Assembly (NCBI GenBank): GCA_016719135.1 | Contig: JADKAV010000008.1 | Span: 72,464 to 136,463, forward strand | Reading direction: 5' to 3' | Source: Micrococcales bacterium | GTDB taxonomy: Bacteria; Actinomycetota; Actinomycetes; S36-B12; UBA10799 | DNA length: 64,000 bases | In this document: one piece after another, positions 1 through 9,087 of the stretch | Position numbering within the stretch: the first letter of the stretch is position 1 | How the letters are laid out: every line of letters starts with the position of its first letter | Translations under genes and position numbers: made by a program | The notes under the pieces: generated by a model | What the model was told of the DNA's origin: nothing | What the model saw: the letters and a program-made list of their open reading frames with translations, nothing else | The model's database searches: none

Positions 1-1
1 C

Positions 2-1282
2 TTGGGCACGGCTGAAGCCGTCGAAAAGGTCATCGAGGAGTTGGCCGGCGCAAATCGGGGGCGAGCCGCGGTGAACTACCGCCTGCGGGACTGGCTGATC
101 TCGCGTCAGCGCTACTGGGGCACGCCGATCCCGATCATCCACTGCCCCACGTGTGGTGAGGTTCCCGTCCCCGAGGACCAGTTGCCGGTTGAACTGCCCG
201 ATCCCGCGGGACTGGATCTGCAGCCGAAGGGCACCTCACCGCTGGGCGCTGCCAGTGAGTGGCTCAACGTCGACTGCCCGCGGTGTGGCGGACCGGCGAA
301 GCGCGACTCCGACACGATGGACACCTTCGTCGACTCGTCGTGGTACTTCCTGCGTTTCCTGGATCCACACCGTTCGGACGCGCCGTTCGATCCGCAGCAA
401 GCGCGCGACTGGATGCCCGTCGATCAGTATGTCGGCGGCGTGACGCACGCGATCCTGCACCTGTTGTACGCACGCTTCTTCACCAAGGTGCTGCACGACA
501 TGGGCATGGTCGACTTCACCGAGCCATTCAGCAGTCTGTTGAACCAAGGCATGGTTGTCATGGATGGTTCTGCGATGAGCAAGTCGCGCGGCAACCTCGT
601 TCGACTGTCCGACGAGTTGGCCGTGCACGGAGTTGACGCGGTCCGGTTGACCATGGTCTTCGCCGGACCGCCGGAGGACGACATCGACTGGGCCGACGTC
701 TCCCCGGCGGCAAGTGTCCGCTTTCTGACCCGCGCTTGGCGGTTGAGCGGTGATGTGACCAGTGAACCCGGCGTAGACCCCGCGTCCGGCGACATCGGAC
801 TGCGCCGAACCATCCACCGTTTGATCCACGATGCCGATCATGCGGTCGAGTCGTTCCGCTTCAACGTCGCAGTGGCCAAGGTCATGGAGATGGTCAATGC
901 GACACGCAAGGCCATCGATTCCGGTCCTGGGCCGGCGGATCCCGCAGTGCGGGAGGCCGCCGAAGCCGTCGCGATCCTGCTGTCGCTGGTGGCTCCCTAC
1001 ACGGCCGAGGATATGTGGGCGCGGCTGGGCCACGAACCTTCGGTCGCACTGGCGGGCTGGCCCACAGTGGATCCGGAACTGGTCAGAGCTTTGGCCGTCA
1101 CCTGCGTCGTGCAGGTTGCGGGCAAGGTCAAGGCGAGGCTGGAGGTGGACCCGGAGATCGGTGAGGAGGACCTGCAAGCCCTGGCACTGTCCGATCCCGC
1201 CATCGTGGCGGCCCTCGACGGTGCGACACCTCGCAGGGTGATCGTCCGGGCTCCGAAACTGGTCAACATCGTTCCCGGGTGA
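2..1282 (+). CDS. leuS: Leucyl-tRNA synthetase, C-terminal part (5' end outside window)
   Basis: Class I aminoacyl-tRNA synthetase that charges tRNA-Leu in the cytoplasm. The reading frame is open to the left edge, so only about 426 of the roughly 830-950 residues usual for bacterial LeuRS are visible. The visible part starts in the catalytic core (RDWLISRQRYWGTPIP near visible residue 30), has Cys pairs of a zinc-type insertion (CPTCG, CPRCG), and carries the KMSKS-class loop as MSKSRGN near residue 192, followed by the helical anticodon-binding domain and the small C-terminal domain. It ends cleanly at TGA. It is followed by about 100 bases without a gene before degV. Confidence 0.96.
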   Translation: MGTAEAVEKVIEELAGANRGRAAVNYRLRDWLISRQRYWGTPIPIIHCPTCGEVPVPEDQLPVELPDPAGLDLQPKGTSPLGAASEWLNVDCPRCGGPAKRDSDTMDTFVDSSWYFLRFLDPHRSDAPFDPQQARDWMPVDQYVGGVTHAILHLLYARFFTKVLHDMGMVDFTEPFSSLLNQGMVVMDGSAMSKSRGNLVRLSDELAVHGVDAVRLTMVFAGPPEDDIDWADVSPAASVRFLTRAWRLSGDVTSEPGVDPASGDIGLRRTIHRLIHDADHAVESFRFNVAVAKVMEMVNATRKAIDSGPGPADPAVREAAEAVAILLSLVAPYTAEDMWARLGHEPSVALAGWPTVDPELVRALAVTCVVQVAGKVKARLEVDPEIGEEDLQALALSDPAIVAALDGATPRRVIVRAPKLVNIVPG

Positions 1283-1380
1283 CGCTGGGTCGGGTCGCTT
1301 CTGGGCCAGAGTGCGAGCCGGCTAGCGGGCATTCTTCGGGACGACGGACATAAGTGGGGATCGTGGGCAAGGATAGCGCC

Positions 1381-2226
1381 ATGCCTACCATCGCCGTGGT
1401 GACCGACTCCACAGCATGTCTGACCGAAGACCTGCTGGCGGGTAACCACATCCGAGTGGTTCCGATTCACGTCATCGTAGAAGGCAGGACCTACCTCGAC
1501 GGCGTGGACATCAGTTCCGACGAGGTGTCCGCGGCGCTGACCGGGCACAAGTCGGTCACCACATCGCGTCCGACGACCGAACAGTTCTTCGAGGCGTACA
1601 CCGAAGCCGCCGCATCGGGAGCGGATGCGATCGTGAGTGTGCATCTGTCATCTGCGCTGAGTGGCACCTACGACGCGGCACGGCTGGGCGCCCGGGACGC
1701 ACCGGTTCCGGTGGAGGTCGTGGATTCCCGCACGATTGCGATGGGCCTTGGGTTCTCGGCTCTGAACGCGGCACGCGCCGCGAATTCAGCAGCGGATCTG
1801 CCGGAGGTCTGTGAAGCCGCCCGATCGACCGCGGCGGACAGCCAGGTGCTCTTCTACGTCGACACGCTGGAGTTCCTCCGCCGGGGCGGTCGGATCGGCA
1901 AGGCATCGGCCCTGCTGGGCAGCGCCCTGCGCGTGAAGCCGATCCTGCACATGGTCGACGGCGAGGTGGCCGCACTGGAAAAGGCGCGGACTGCCAACCG
2001 CGCGCTCGGCCGACTCGCCGACCTGGCCGTGGAGGCGGCCGGCGGCCGGCAGGTTCAGGTGGCCGTTCAGCACCTGGACGCGCCCGCACGCGCCGAAGAG
2101 ATGGCGGCGCGGTTGTCAGACCAACTGCACACCGACGTCGTCGTGTGCGAGGTCGGAGCGGTCATGGGCGTGCACGTCGGTCCGGGGATGGTTGCGGTCG
2201 CCATCGCTCCGGCAGGCATCCCGTGA
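1381..2226 (+). CDS. DegV family fatty-acid-binding protein
   Basis: Protein of 281 aa of the DegV (EDD-fold) family, which binds a fatty acid and in Firmicutes presents it to fatty-acid kinase (FakB-type role). The N-terminus IAVVTDSTACL is the hallmark strand-loop with the lipid-head-binding Thr/Ser residues; the FYVDTLEFLRRGGRIG segment and the VGPGMVAVAI C-terminus are also diagnostic. The ATG at 1381 is preceded by AAGGA (1369-1373) at 7 bases. Its stop overlaps the plsY start (TGATG). The pairing with plsY, a phospholipid acyltransferase, fits a lipid role, but no FakA partner is seen in the window. Confidence 0.9.
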   Translation: MPTIAVVTDSTACLTEDLLAGNHIRVVPIHVIVEGRTYLDGVDISSDEVSAALTGHKSVTTSRPTTEQFFEAYTEAAASGADAIVSVHLSSALSGTYDAARLGARDAPVPVEVVDSRTIAMGLGFSALNAARAANSAADLPEVCEAARSTAADSQVLFYVDTLEFLRRGGRIGKASALLGSALRVKPILHMVDGEVAALEKARTANRALGRLADLAVEAAGGRQVQVAVQHLDAPARAEEMAARLSDQLHTDVVVCEVGAVMGVHVGPGMVAVAIAPAGIP

Positions 2227-2795
2227 TGTATCTGCTGGCAGTTGTGGTCGGCTATGCAGTCGGATCGATCAACCCCGCTGCGATCATCGCGCGGATGCGT
2301 GGGGTCGACTACCGTGCGGTCGGCTCCGGTAACCCGGGAGCAACCAACATCGGCCGGGCCCTTGGACGCAAGACCGGCGTTGCGGTCGCCCTCTTGGACA
2401 TCCTGAAGGGCTTCCTACCCGCCATCGTGTTCGTTGTCTGGTCCGGGGAGATCGCGGTGGCCGAAGTGGCCGGACTGGCAGCCGTCCTCGGGCATGTCAC
2501 GAGCCCATTCCTCAAGGGCCGGGGCGGCAAGGGGGTGGCGACGTCAACCGGTGCCTTCCTGGCCATAGAACCGATCTGGTTGTTGCCCGTTCTGGTGGTT
2601 TTCGGCGTCGTGTTCGGGCTGAGTCGCCGGATGGGAATCGCCAGCGTCAGCGCCGCGCTGGCCCTGATCCCGGCGTCAATCGTGTGGCACTCGGAACCCA
2701 GCGAGATCGTCTTCGCAACCGCCCTGGCCGGTCTGATCGTGCTGCGACATCAGAGCAATATCCGCGCTGCGCTTGCCAGTCGGCGCGCCTCCTGA
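2226..2795 (+). CDS. plsY: Acyl-phosphate:glycerol-3-phosphate acyltransferase
   Basis: Multi-pass inner-membrane enzyme that transfers an acyl group from acyl-phosphate to glycerol-3-phosphate, the first step of phospholipid synthesis. The three PlsY motifs are visible: GSINPA near the N-terminus, the SGNPGATNIGRALG phosphate-binding loop, and GHVTSPFLKGRGGKGVAT. Length 189 aa is normal for the family (about 190-215). The ATG shares its A with the degV stop, so the two are translationally coupled. Confidence 0.95.
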   Translation: MYLLAVVVGYAVGSINPAAIIARMRGVDYRAVGSGNPGATNIGRALGRKTGVAVALLDILKGFLPAIVFVVWSGEIAVAEVAGLAAVLGHVTSPFLKGRGGKGVATSTGAFLAIEPIWLLPVLVVFGVVFGLSRRMGIASVSAALALIPASIVWHSEPSEIVFATALAGLIVLRHQSNIRAALASRRAS

Positions 2796-2917
2796 ACCGG
2801 TCGCACTCAAACCCATCACCCAGCTGTCCACAGCCAGTCGTCCTCTGATCTCGGCCATCCACAGATCATTCGTCCCTACTTCCTCACCGGCGCCTGGCGG
2901 CCGAGGCTGGAAGGGTG

Positions 2918-3538
2918 ATGAATCTGGACCTGGACCGGCGCACGCTGGGGCTCTTGGCGGGTGTGCTCGTGGCAGCTGTGGCCGCCACGATGTTCCTCAC
3001 GGGTCGCGGACAGTCCGCTGAACCGGTCGCGCTCGCGTCCATGGCAGCGGTTCCGCTCGCGTCTGCCGTAGCGGCGAGTCCGAGCCCATCGGTCTCGGCG
3101 CAGTCGCAGGTGGTTGTCGAAGTGGTCGGCAAAGTCCGGCAGCCGGCCGTGTTGACCCTGCCGGAGGGCTCGCGGGTGCAAGACGCGCTCGAGGCAGCCG
3201 GGGGTGCCAGACCCGGGGTCGACACCACCGACCAGAACCTGGCGCGGGTGTTGGTGGACGGCGAACAGATCCGCATCGGCCTGCGCCCAGCGCCCGCGGG
3301 AGATCCTGCGGACACCACGGGCAGCACGGCCGCGGGGCTGATCGACATCAACACCGCATCGATGGACCAGCTGCAGCAGATCCCCGGCGTGGGTCCGGTA
3401 CTGGCGCAGCGCATTGTGACCTACCGGGAGCAGAACGGGGGATTCCAAGCGGTGGAGCAGTTGACGGAGGTGTCCGGGATCGGGGAGGCGACATTCGCGC
3501 AGATGCAGCCGATGGTGACGGTCGGCGCTGGTGGCTGA
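2918..3538 (+). CDS. comEA: ComEA-type DNA-binding competence protein
   Basis: Membrane-anchored DNA receptor of the natural-transformation uptake machine. One N-terminal membrane segment (residues about 10-28) is followed by a Ser/Pro/Ala linker, a SLBB domain (about 65-120; VVVEVVGKVRQPAVLTLPEG) and a C-terminal helix-hairpin-helix pair (INTASMDQLQQIPGVGPVLA, then VSGIGEATFAQM). The start is either GTG 2915 or ATG 2918; a GGAAGG lies just upstream. It is followed directly by comEC with overlapping codons. Confidence 0.9.
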   Translation: MNLDLDRRTLGLLAGVLVAAVAATMFLTGRGQSAEPVALASMAAVPLASAVAASPSPSVSAQSQVVVEVVGKVRQPAVLTLPEGSRVQDALEAAGGARPGVDTTDQNLARVLVDGEQIRIGLRPAPAGDPADTTGSTAAGLIDINTASMDQLQQIPGVGPVLAQRIVTYREQNGGFQAVEQLTEVSGIGEATFAQMQPMVTVGAGG

Positions 3539-5641
3539 CTGGGGTTCTGGCCTGCCTGTGGGCGGGGATCCTGCTGGGTGTCGCGGGGTTCTGGTGGGCG
3601 GCGCTGCCAGGTGCCGGACTCGCGCTGATGTTCCGGCGATGGTGGGCAAGTGCCGCAGCGATCGGCCTGGTCGCCGGGATACTCCTGGCCGGGATGCATG
3701 CGGCGTCGATCCACCACCCCGACCTGCGGGAGGGGGACAACCGTGAGCTGACCGTTGTTCTGATATCGGCGGCCCGCAGTCATGAGAGCCAGACCGGACC
3801 GTGGTGGTCGGCCAAGGCGCGGGTCGTCGCTGGGGCCGCGAAAGCCACCGTGGGGTTGTCCGGGCGGGGCAGCATCCAGGCGGGTCTGGGGGACCGGCTG
3901 ACCGCGAAGATGGGCATCTCCGCGTCGCGGGTGCGGGGGGAGTCGGCCAGGCTTTGGGTCCAGGGGCGCCCCTCCGTCGAGCTGGCGCAGGGTCCCGCGG
4001 CCGGGGCTCGGCGGATCATGCGGCAGGTCGCCGGCGACACCGATCCGGGATGGCTGCTCTCGGGCATGTCGTTGGGGATGGACGAGGGACTCTCGCCGCC
4101 GGCCCAACAGGACATGCGCGACTCCGGGCTGAGCCACCTCACAGCGGTGTCGGGGGCGAACTGCGCTGTGTTGTTGTTGCTCGTTCACTGGCTGTGCGGC
4201 TGGCTGCGTGTTCCGCGCGTCCCGCGGATGATCTGCGGTGCGGTGGTGCTGGTCGCCTTCGTGACCACGGTCGGTATGCAGCCCAGTGTGATGCGGGCCG
4301 CGGCGATGGCCGGTCTGGCGATGCTTGCCGGGCTCATGGGCGGGCGTCGGGCTGCGGCCCACGTGCTGCAGATGAGTGTCGTGTTGTTGTTGCTGCTCGA
4401 CCCGTGGCTTGCTTACTCCGTCGGTTTCATGCTGTCGATCGCCGCGACCGGTGGGCTTATCGCCCTGCTGGAACGAGGAGTGCTGGCTGCCACTGTCGCA
4501 GCGCAGGTCGCGACGTTCCCGATCCTGCTGGCGATCGGCGGATCGGTGGGCCCGAGGACGGTGGCCTCGAATGTGCTGGTGACGCCGATGGCCGCGATCA
4601 TCCCGATCGTCGGCCTCGGATCCGCGCTGCTGGAATGGGTCGCCGGGCTGGGGTGAACCGATCGCGGGGGTAGGGCGTGCCATGTGCTTGCTGGTCCTGC
4701 GGATCGCTGGATGGCAGGTGCTGCCGAATCTGACCTGGCTGCCCGGCTGGCTGGGAGTTGGACTGGCGGCAGTGGTTGCTTTGACCGCGTTCACCCTCGG
4801 TCGCCGCCGCATGGTCGCGGTGACCGTCGTTCTGGTCGGTGCCGTCTGGCTCACCGGCCGTCTGGCCGACGGCTGGCCGCCGGCGGACTGGTGGATCGTC
4901 GCGTGCGACGTAGGGCAGGGAGACGCGTTCGTGGTGCGGTCCGAGCAGCGCATCATGCTCGTTGACACCGGACCCGAACCTGCGCTGGTGGACGGCTGCC
5001 TCGATCGCTTGGGAGTACAGGCGATCGACCTGGTGGTGATCACGCACTTCCACGCCGACCATGTCGACGGACTCGACGGGGTCTTGGACGGCAGACGGGT
5101 GGGCCAGGTGTGGGTCAGCCCCTGCAGCGAGCCGGCTGAGCAGTACGCACAGGCTGCTGACGATCTGAGGCGGCTGCACGCCACGATCCCGGTGCCTGGA
5201 GATGTCTACGCCTTCGGGGCGGCGAGGCTGCACGTGGTGTGGCCCCAGCGCATCATCGCTGCGGGCTCAGTGCCGAACAACGCCTCGGTGAGTTTCGTCC
5301 TGGAGGCGCCACAAGGACGCGCGGCCTTTCTCGGGGATCTCGAACCTGAGGCGCAGGCCGCGATCTTGCGCAGTGCGGACCTCGCGGCCGACGTCGTCAA
5401 AGTGCCCCACCACGGCAGCGCCCAGTTCGTGCCCGAACTGCCTGCCGCCGTGCGTCCGGAACTGGCTCTCATCGGGGTGGGGCGGGACAACTCGTTCGGG
5501 CATCCTTCTGTGCAAGCTGTCGCAGCGTGGCAGCAGATCGGTGCCCAGGTGTTCGCAACCGCCCAGAGCGGGGACATCGCGGTCACCGGCGACCGGACGG
5601 TCGTGGTCCGGGGCGTGGTGCGGGCTCCGCTGGGAAGATGA
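3535..5641 (+). CDS. comEC: ComEC/Rec2 DNA-uptake channel, interrupted by a +1 frameshift
   Basis: Polytopic channel that passes single-stranded DNA into the cytoplasm. The first part (frame open to the TGA at 4654-4656) holds the competence membrane domain, with LSHLTAVSGANCAVL and many membrane helices. The second part (in the next frame, ATG 4682 to 5641) continues the helices and ends in a metallo-beta-lactamase domain with CDVGQGDAFVV, ITHFHADHVDG and VPHHGS. Removing one G from the run at 4650-4653 restores a single frame of about 701 codons, reading LGEPIAGVGRAM across the join. No ATG, GTG or TTG precedes ATG 3628 in frame, but the frame upstream encodes a convincing first membrane helix (LACLWAGILLGVAGFWWA). 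The CTG at 3535-3537 overlapping the comEA stop as CTGA is therefore my tentative start. The break is probably a sequence error. Confidence 0.82.
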
Positions 5642-5653
5642 AGACGGCCGAGG

Positions 5654-6616
5654 TCAGTCCACGGCCAGCGCGATCAGGTCCCGCTCGAGCGCATGGACCT
5701 TCTGGGCGGCGTCGAGCTGTTCGCCTTCGCGCAACCCGCCCTTGACCCGGGCGTCGAGGTCGGCGAGCAGGGTGACCGCCTGCGCCAACTGCGTTGGCGT
5801 CCACCGACGGGCCTGTGATCGCAGAATCCGCACCTTCCAGGGGGGAGCACCGACCTGGCGGGCCACATCCGCGTCCGACAGCCCGGGAGGGCATGCCGAC
5901 AGCGCGATGAGTTGGCGCACCGACCCGGCGACCGCTGCCACGATCGCGGGGCCGGTCCGGGCTCCGTCGGCGGCGATCTGAGCCTGGCGCAACCGCTGCA
6001 GAACTTCGGCCGGGTGACCTACCATGACCGCGTCCGCGACCTGGTAGCCCGACAGCTCGGCGACCCCGCGGAAGTACTGACCGACCACGTCGGCGTCGAT
6101 CGGGTCGGTCTGACTGTCCCATGCCAGTTGGTGGGCCGCCGAACTCAGATCGGCCAGATCGGTGCCGACCGCCTCGATGAGCAGAACGAGCGCGTCGGAG
6201 GTGATCCGGCGCTTGTGCCGGCGGAACTCGGCACCTACGAACTCGGTGAGCGCACGCCCCTTCTTCAGCGGCTGGCAGTCGATCGTGGTGTCAGCGGCCT
6301 TCTTCAGTTGTTTGAGAATCGCCGGACCCGTGCGTCCTGCCCGGTGGTGGGCGATCACCGGGCTCTGGGTGGCCGCGTCCAACAGCGCGTCGACGGCGTC
6401 GCCGATCGCGTCGGCTTCGCTGATCACCAGAATGCTGCGCGTGCCGAACAGGTCCTCCCCGCCGGCCTCCGCGATCCGCATGCGGACATCCGATGATGAT
6501 CCGCTGATCTGTTCGACGCCCAGTTCGGGGTCTGCGAGCCGCCAGTCCCGCACCGTGTCGGTTATGGCCCGCGCGGACAGGAACGGATCCGAGCCGGTCA
6601 GCAGAACCAGGCTCAC
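5654..6616 (-). CDS. holA: DNA polymerase III delta subunit
   Basis: Clamp-loader delta subunit of about 320 aa, which opens the sliding clamp. The start LVLLTGSDPFLSARAI matches the family's N-terminal nucleotide-fold strand; the middle has the degenerate AAA+ core (SILVISEADAIGD) and the C-terminus is the helical collar domain. I place the start at GTG 6616, which overlaps the lepA stop as GTGA; the frame is open further upstream but has no family-like sequence there. It forms a two-gene unit with lepA and is convergent with comEC, only 12 bases apart. Confidence 0.9.
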   Translation of the reverse strand: MSLVLLTGSDPFLSARAITDTVRDWRLADPELGVEQISGSSSDVRMRIAEAGGEDLFGTRSILVISEADAIGDAVDALLDAATQSPVIAHHRAGRTGPAILKQLKKAADTTIDCQPLKKGRALTEFVGAEFRRHKRRITSDALVLLIEAVGTDLADLSSAAHQLAWDSQTDPIDADVVGQYFRGVAELSGYQVADAVMVGHPAEVLQRLRQAQIAADGARTGPAIVAAVAGSVRQLIALSACPPGLSDADVARQVGAPPWKVRILRSQARRWTPTQLAQAVTLLADLDARVKGGLREGEQLDAAQKVHALERDLIALAVD

Positions 6617-8457
6617 CGCGGCTCCTCGGATGTCGACAGTGCGGCGATGAAGGCCTCTTGCGGAACCTCCACCCGTCCCACCATCTTCATACGCTTCTTG
6701 CCCTCTTTCTGCTTTTCCAACAGTTTGCGTTTGCGGCTGATGTCTCCGCCGTAACACTTGGCCAGCACGTCTTTGCGGATCGCGCGGATCGTCTCGCGGG
6801 CGATCACCCGGGAGCCGATGGCGGCCTGGATCGGCACCTCGAACTGCTGCCGCGGGATCAACGAGCGAAGTTTGGCAGTCATCATCACCCCGTACGCGTA
6901 CGCCTTGTCGCGATGCACGATCGCGCTGAAGGCATCGACTGTCTCGCCCTGAAGGAGGATGTCGACCTTGACAAGATTTGCGCTCTGTTCGCCATCGGGC
7001 TCGTAGTCCAAGGATGCGTAGCCGCGGGTGCGGGACTTGAGCTGGTCGAAGAAGTCGTACACGATTTCCGCGAGCGGCAACGTGTAACGCATTTCAACCC
7101 GTTCCTCGGACAGGTAGTCCATGCCAAGCAAGGTGCCGCGCCGACCCTGGCACAGTTCCATGACCGTGCCCACGAATTCGCTGGGCGTGAGAATGGTGGA
7201 ACGTACGACGGGTTCGTAGACCTCGGCGACCTTGCCGCCGGGGAATTCGCTGGGGTTGGTGACGGTGATCTCGGTGCCGTCTTCCATGACGACCCGGTAC
7301 ACCACGTTGGGGGCAGTGGAGATCAGGTCGAGGTCGAACTCCCGCTCCAGGCGTTCCCGGACGATCTCCAGGTGCAGCAGACCCAGGAAGCCGCAGCGGA
7401 ATCCGAACCCGAGCGCCGCACTGGTCTCGGGCTCGAACACCAAGGCGGCGTCGTTCAGCTTCAGCCGGTCCAACGCGTCACGCAGCACCGGATAGTCCGA
7501 GCCGTCGATGGGGTACAGGCCGGAGAAGACCATCGGCTTGGGGTCTTCGTAACGCAGCAGCGGTTGGGTTGCACCCCCGTGCAGGCTGGTCACGGTGTCA
7601 CCGACTCGTGACTGGCGCACGTCCTTGACGCCGGTGATGAGATAACCCACCTCACCGGCGGCGATGGAGTCCGTGGAAACAGGCTCGGGGGAGATCACAC
7701 CCACTTCCAGCAACTCATGGGTGGTGCCGGAGAACATCATCTGGATGCGCTCCCTGGCATGCAGCGCCCCGTCGACCACCCGCACGTAGGTGACCACGCC
7801 GCGGTAGGTGTCGTAGACCGAGTCGAAGATCAGTGCGCGGGCCGGGGCGTCCGGGTCGCCCTTTGGGGCGGGGATCTGGGCCACGACCTCGTTGAGCAGA
7901 GCCTCGACCCCGTCGCCGGTCTTCGCGCTGACGTGCAGCACGTCCGAGGGTGAGCAGCCGATGATGTGGGCCAGTTCTGCGGCGTACTTCTCCGGTTGGG
8001 CTGCCGGCAGGTCGATCTTGTTCAGGACCGGAATGATCACCAGGTCGTGCTCCATGGCCAGCCACAGGTTCGCCAGCGTCTGCGCCTCGATGCCTTGTGC
8101 TGCGTCGACGAGCAGAACGGCCCCCTCGCAGGCGGCGAGACTGCGGGATACCTCGTAGGTGAAGTCGACGTGCCCCGGAGTGTCGATGAGGTTCAGCACG
8201 TAGGTGCGGTCGTCGGCGGCAGTGAACGGCAGGCGTACGGCTTGCGACTTGATGGTGATCCCGCGCTCGCGCTCAATATCCATCCGATCGAGGTACTGCG
8301 CACGCATGGAGCGGTCGTCGACGACACCGGTGATCTGCAGCATGCGGTCCGCCAGGGTCGACTTGCCGTGGTCGATGTGCGCGATGATGCAGAAGTTGCG
8401 CAAGGCATCGGCCGGAGTGTGGCCCGGGGCCGGGGCGGAACCCGGGGATGTCGTCAC
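6613..8457 (-). CDS. lepA: Elongation factor 4 (LepA, back-translocating GTPase)
   Basis: Ribosome-associated GTPase that can reverse translocation. G-domain motifs are in order: AHIDHGKST (G1), G2 in ERGITIKS, DTPGHVDF (G3), NKIDLP (G4) and SAKTG (G5), then EF-G-like domains and the LepA-specific C-terminal domain with KLLEKQKEGKKRMK near the end. Start choice is uncertain: GTG 8457 gives 614 aa; a TTG at 8484 would add nine residues. The family is about 600-650 aa. Its stop overlaps the holA start. Confidence 0.95.
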   Translation of the reverse strand: MTTSPGSAPAPGHTPADALRNFCIIAHIDHGKSTLADRMLQITGVVDDRSMRAQYLDRMDIERERGITIKSQAVRLPFTAADDRTYVLNLIDTPGHVDFTYEVSRSLAACEGAVLLVDAAQGIEAQTLANLWLAMEHDLVIIPVLNKIDLPAAQPEKYAAELAHIIGCSPSDVLHVSAKTGDGVEALLNEVVAQIPAPKGDPDAPARALIFDSVYDTYRGVVTYVRVVDGALHARERIQMMFSGTTHELLEVGVISPEPVSTDSIAAGEVGYLITGVKDVRQSRVGDTVTSLHGGATQPLLRYEDPKPMVFSGLYPIDGSDYPVLRDALDRLKLNDAALVFEPETSAALGFGFRCGFLGLLHLEIVRERLEREFDLDLISTAPNVVYRVVMEDGTEITVTNPSEFPGGKVAEVYEPVVRSTILTPSEFVGTVMELCQGRRGTLLGMDYLSEERVEMRYTLPLAEIVYDFFDQLKSRTRGYASLDYEPDGEQSANLVKVDILLQGETVDAFSAIVHRDKAYAYGVMMTAKLRSLIPRQQFEVPIQAAIGSRVIARETIRAIRKDVLAKCYGGDISRKRKLLEKQKEGKKRMKMVGRVEVPQEAFIAALSTSEEPR

Positions 8458-8617
8458 GTCCCTATAGTTCCACGTTGCCGACAACCCACGGGCCGGGGAT
8501 CACATGCGTCACGTTATGCTGGGAATCTAGCGGTTTCGCGCTGCCTGCTTTCGACAAGCACGGGAGATGGCACGTTCCGCCCCTTGAGACGAACCAACCG
8601 AAGGACAGTACGACACC

Positions 8618-8887
8618 GTGGCTAACATCAAGTCCCAGATCAAGCGCATCAAGACCAACAACAAGGCGCACGAGCGTAACAAGGCGGTCAAGAGTTCGCT
8701 GCGGACCGCGACCCGGCGGGTGCGCGAAGCGCTGGCTGAAGGTGATCTCGACCGCGCCAAGACGCTGGCCCAGGACGCCGGACGCAAACTGGACAAGGCC
8801 GTGAGCAAGGGCGTCATTCACCGCAACCAGGCCGCCAACAAGAAGAGCGCCCTGGACAAGGCCGTAGCCGAGGCCCACACCGCCTGA
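8618..8887 (+). CDS. rpsT: 30S ribosomal protein S20
   Basis: Primary 16S rRNA-binding protein of the small subunit. Eighty-nine residues, strongly basic, starting MANIKSQIKRIKTN and consisting of long helices, as expected for S20. The GTG start is preceded by AAGGA at 8601-8605. It is transcribed away from lepA and stands alone, with a 200-base gap to the next gene, so it probably has its own promoter and transcript. Confidence 0.96.
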   Translation: MANIKSQIKRIKTNNKAHERNKAVKSSLRTATRRVREALAEGDLDRAKTLAQDAGRKLDKAVSKGVIHRNQAANKKSALDKAVAEAHTA

Positions 8888-9087
8888 CGCGACGATTCCG
8901 TCGAGGTTTGGCCCGGCGCTCGAGGCGCAGCATTTCGGATCGCCGAGCAGCGAATTCCCCCTGATCAGCACGGTCGTTCGCCAGTGAAAGTCTGCTGTTC
9001 TATTTGCCCAAGTGCCTGCATCGAACTGTGCGTCCGTAATAGGGTTGGGCGTATCTATCCGCCTATGCAACAGCGAGGGGTAACACA

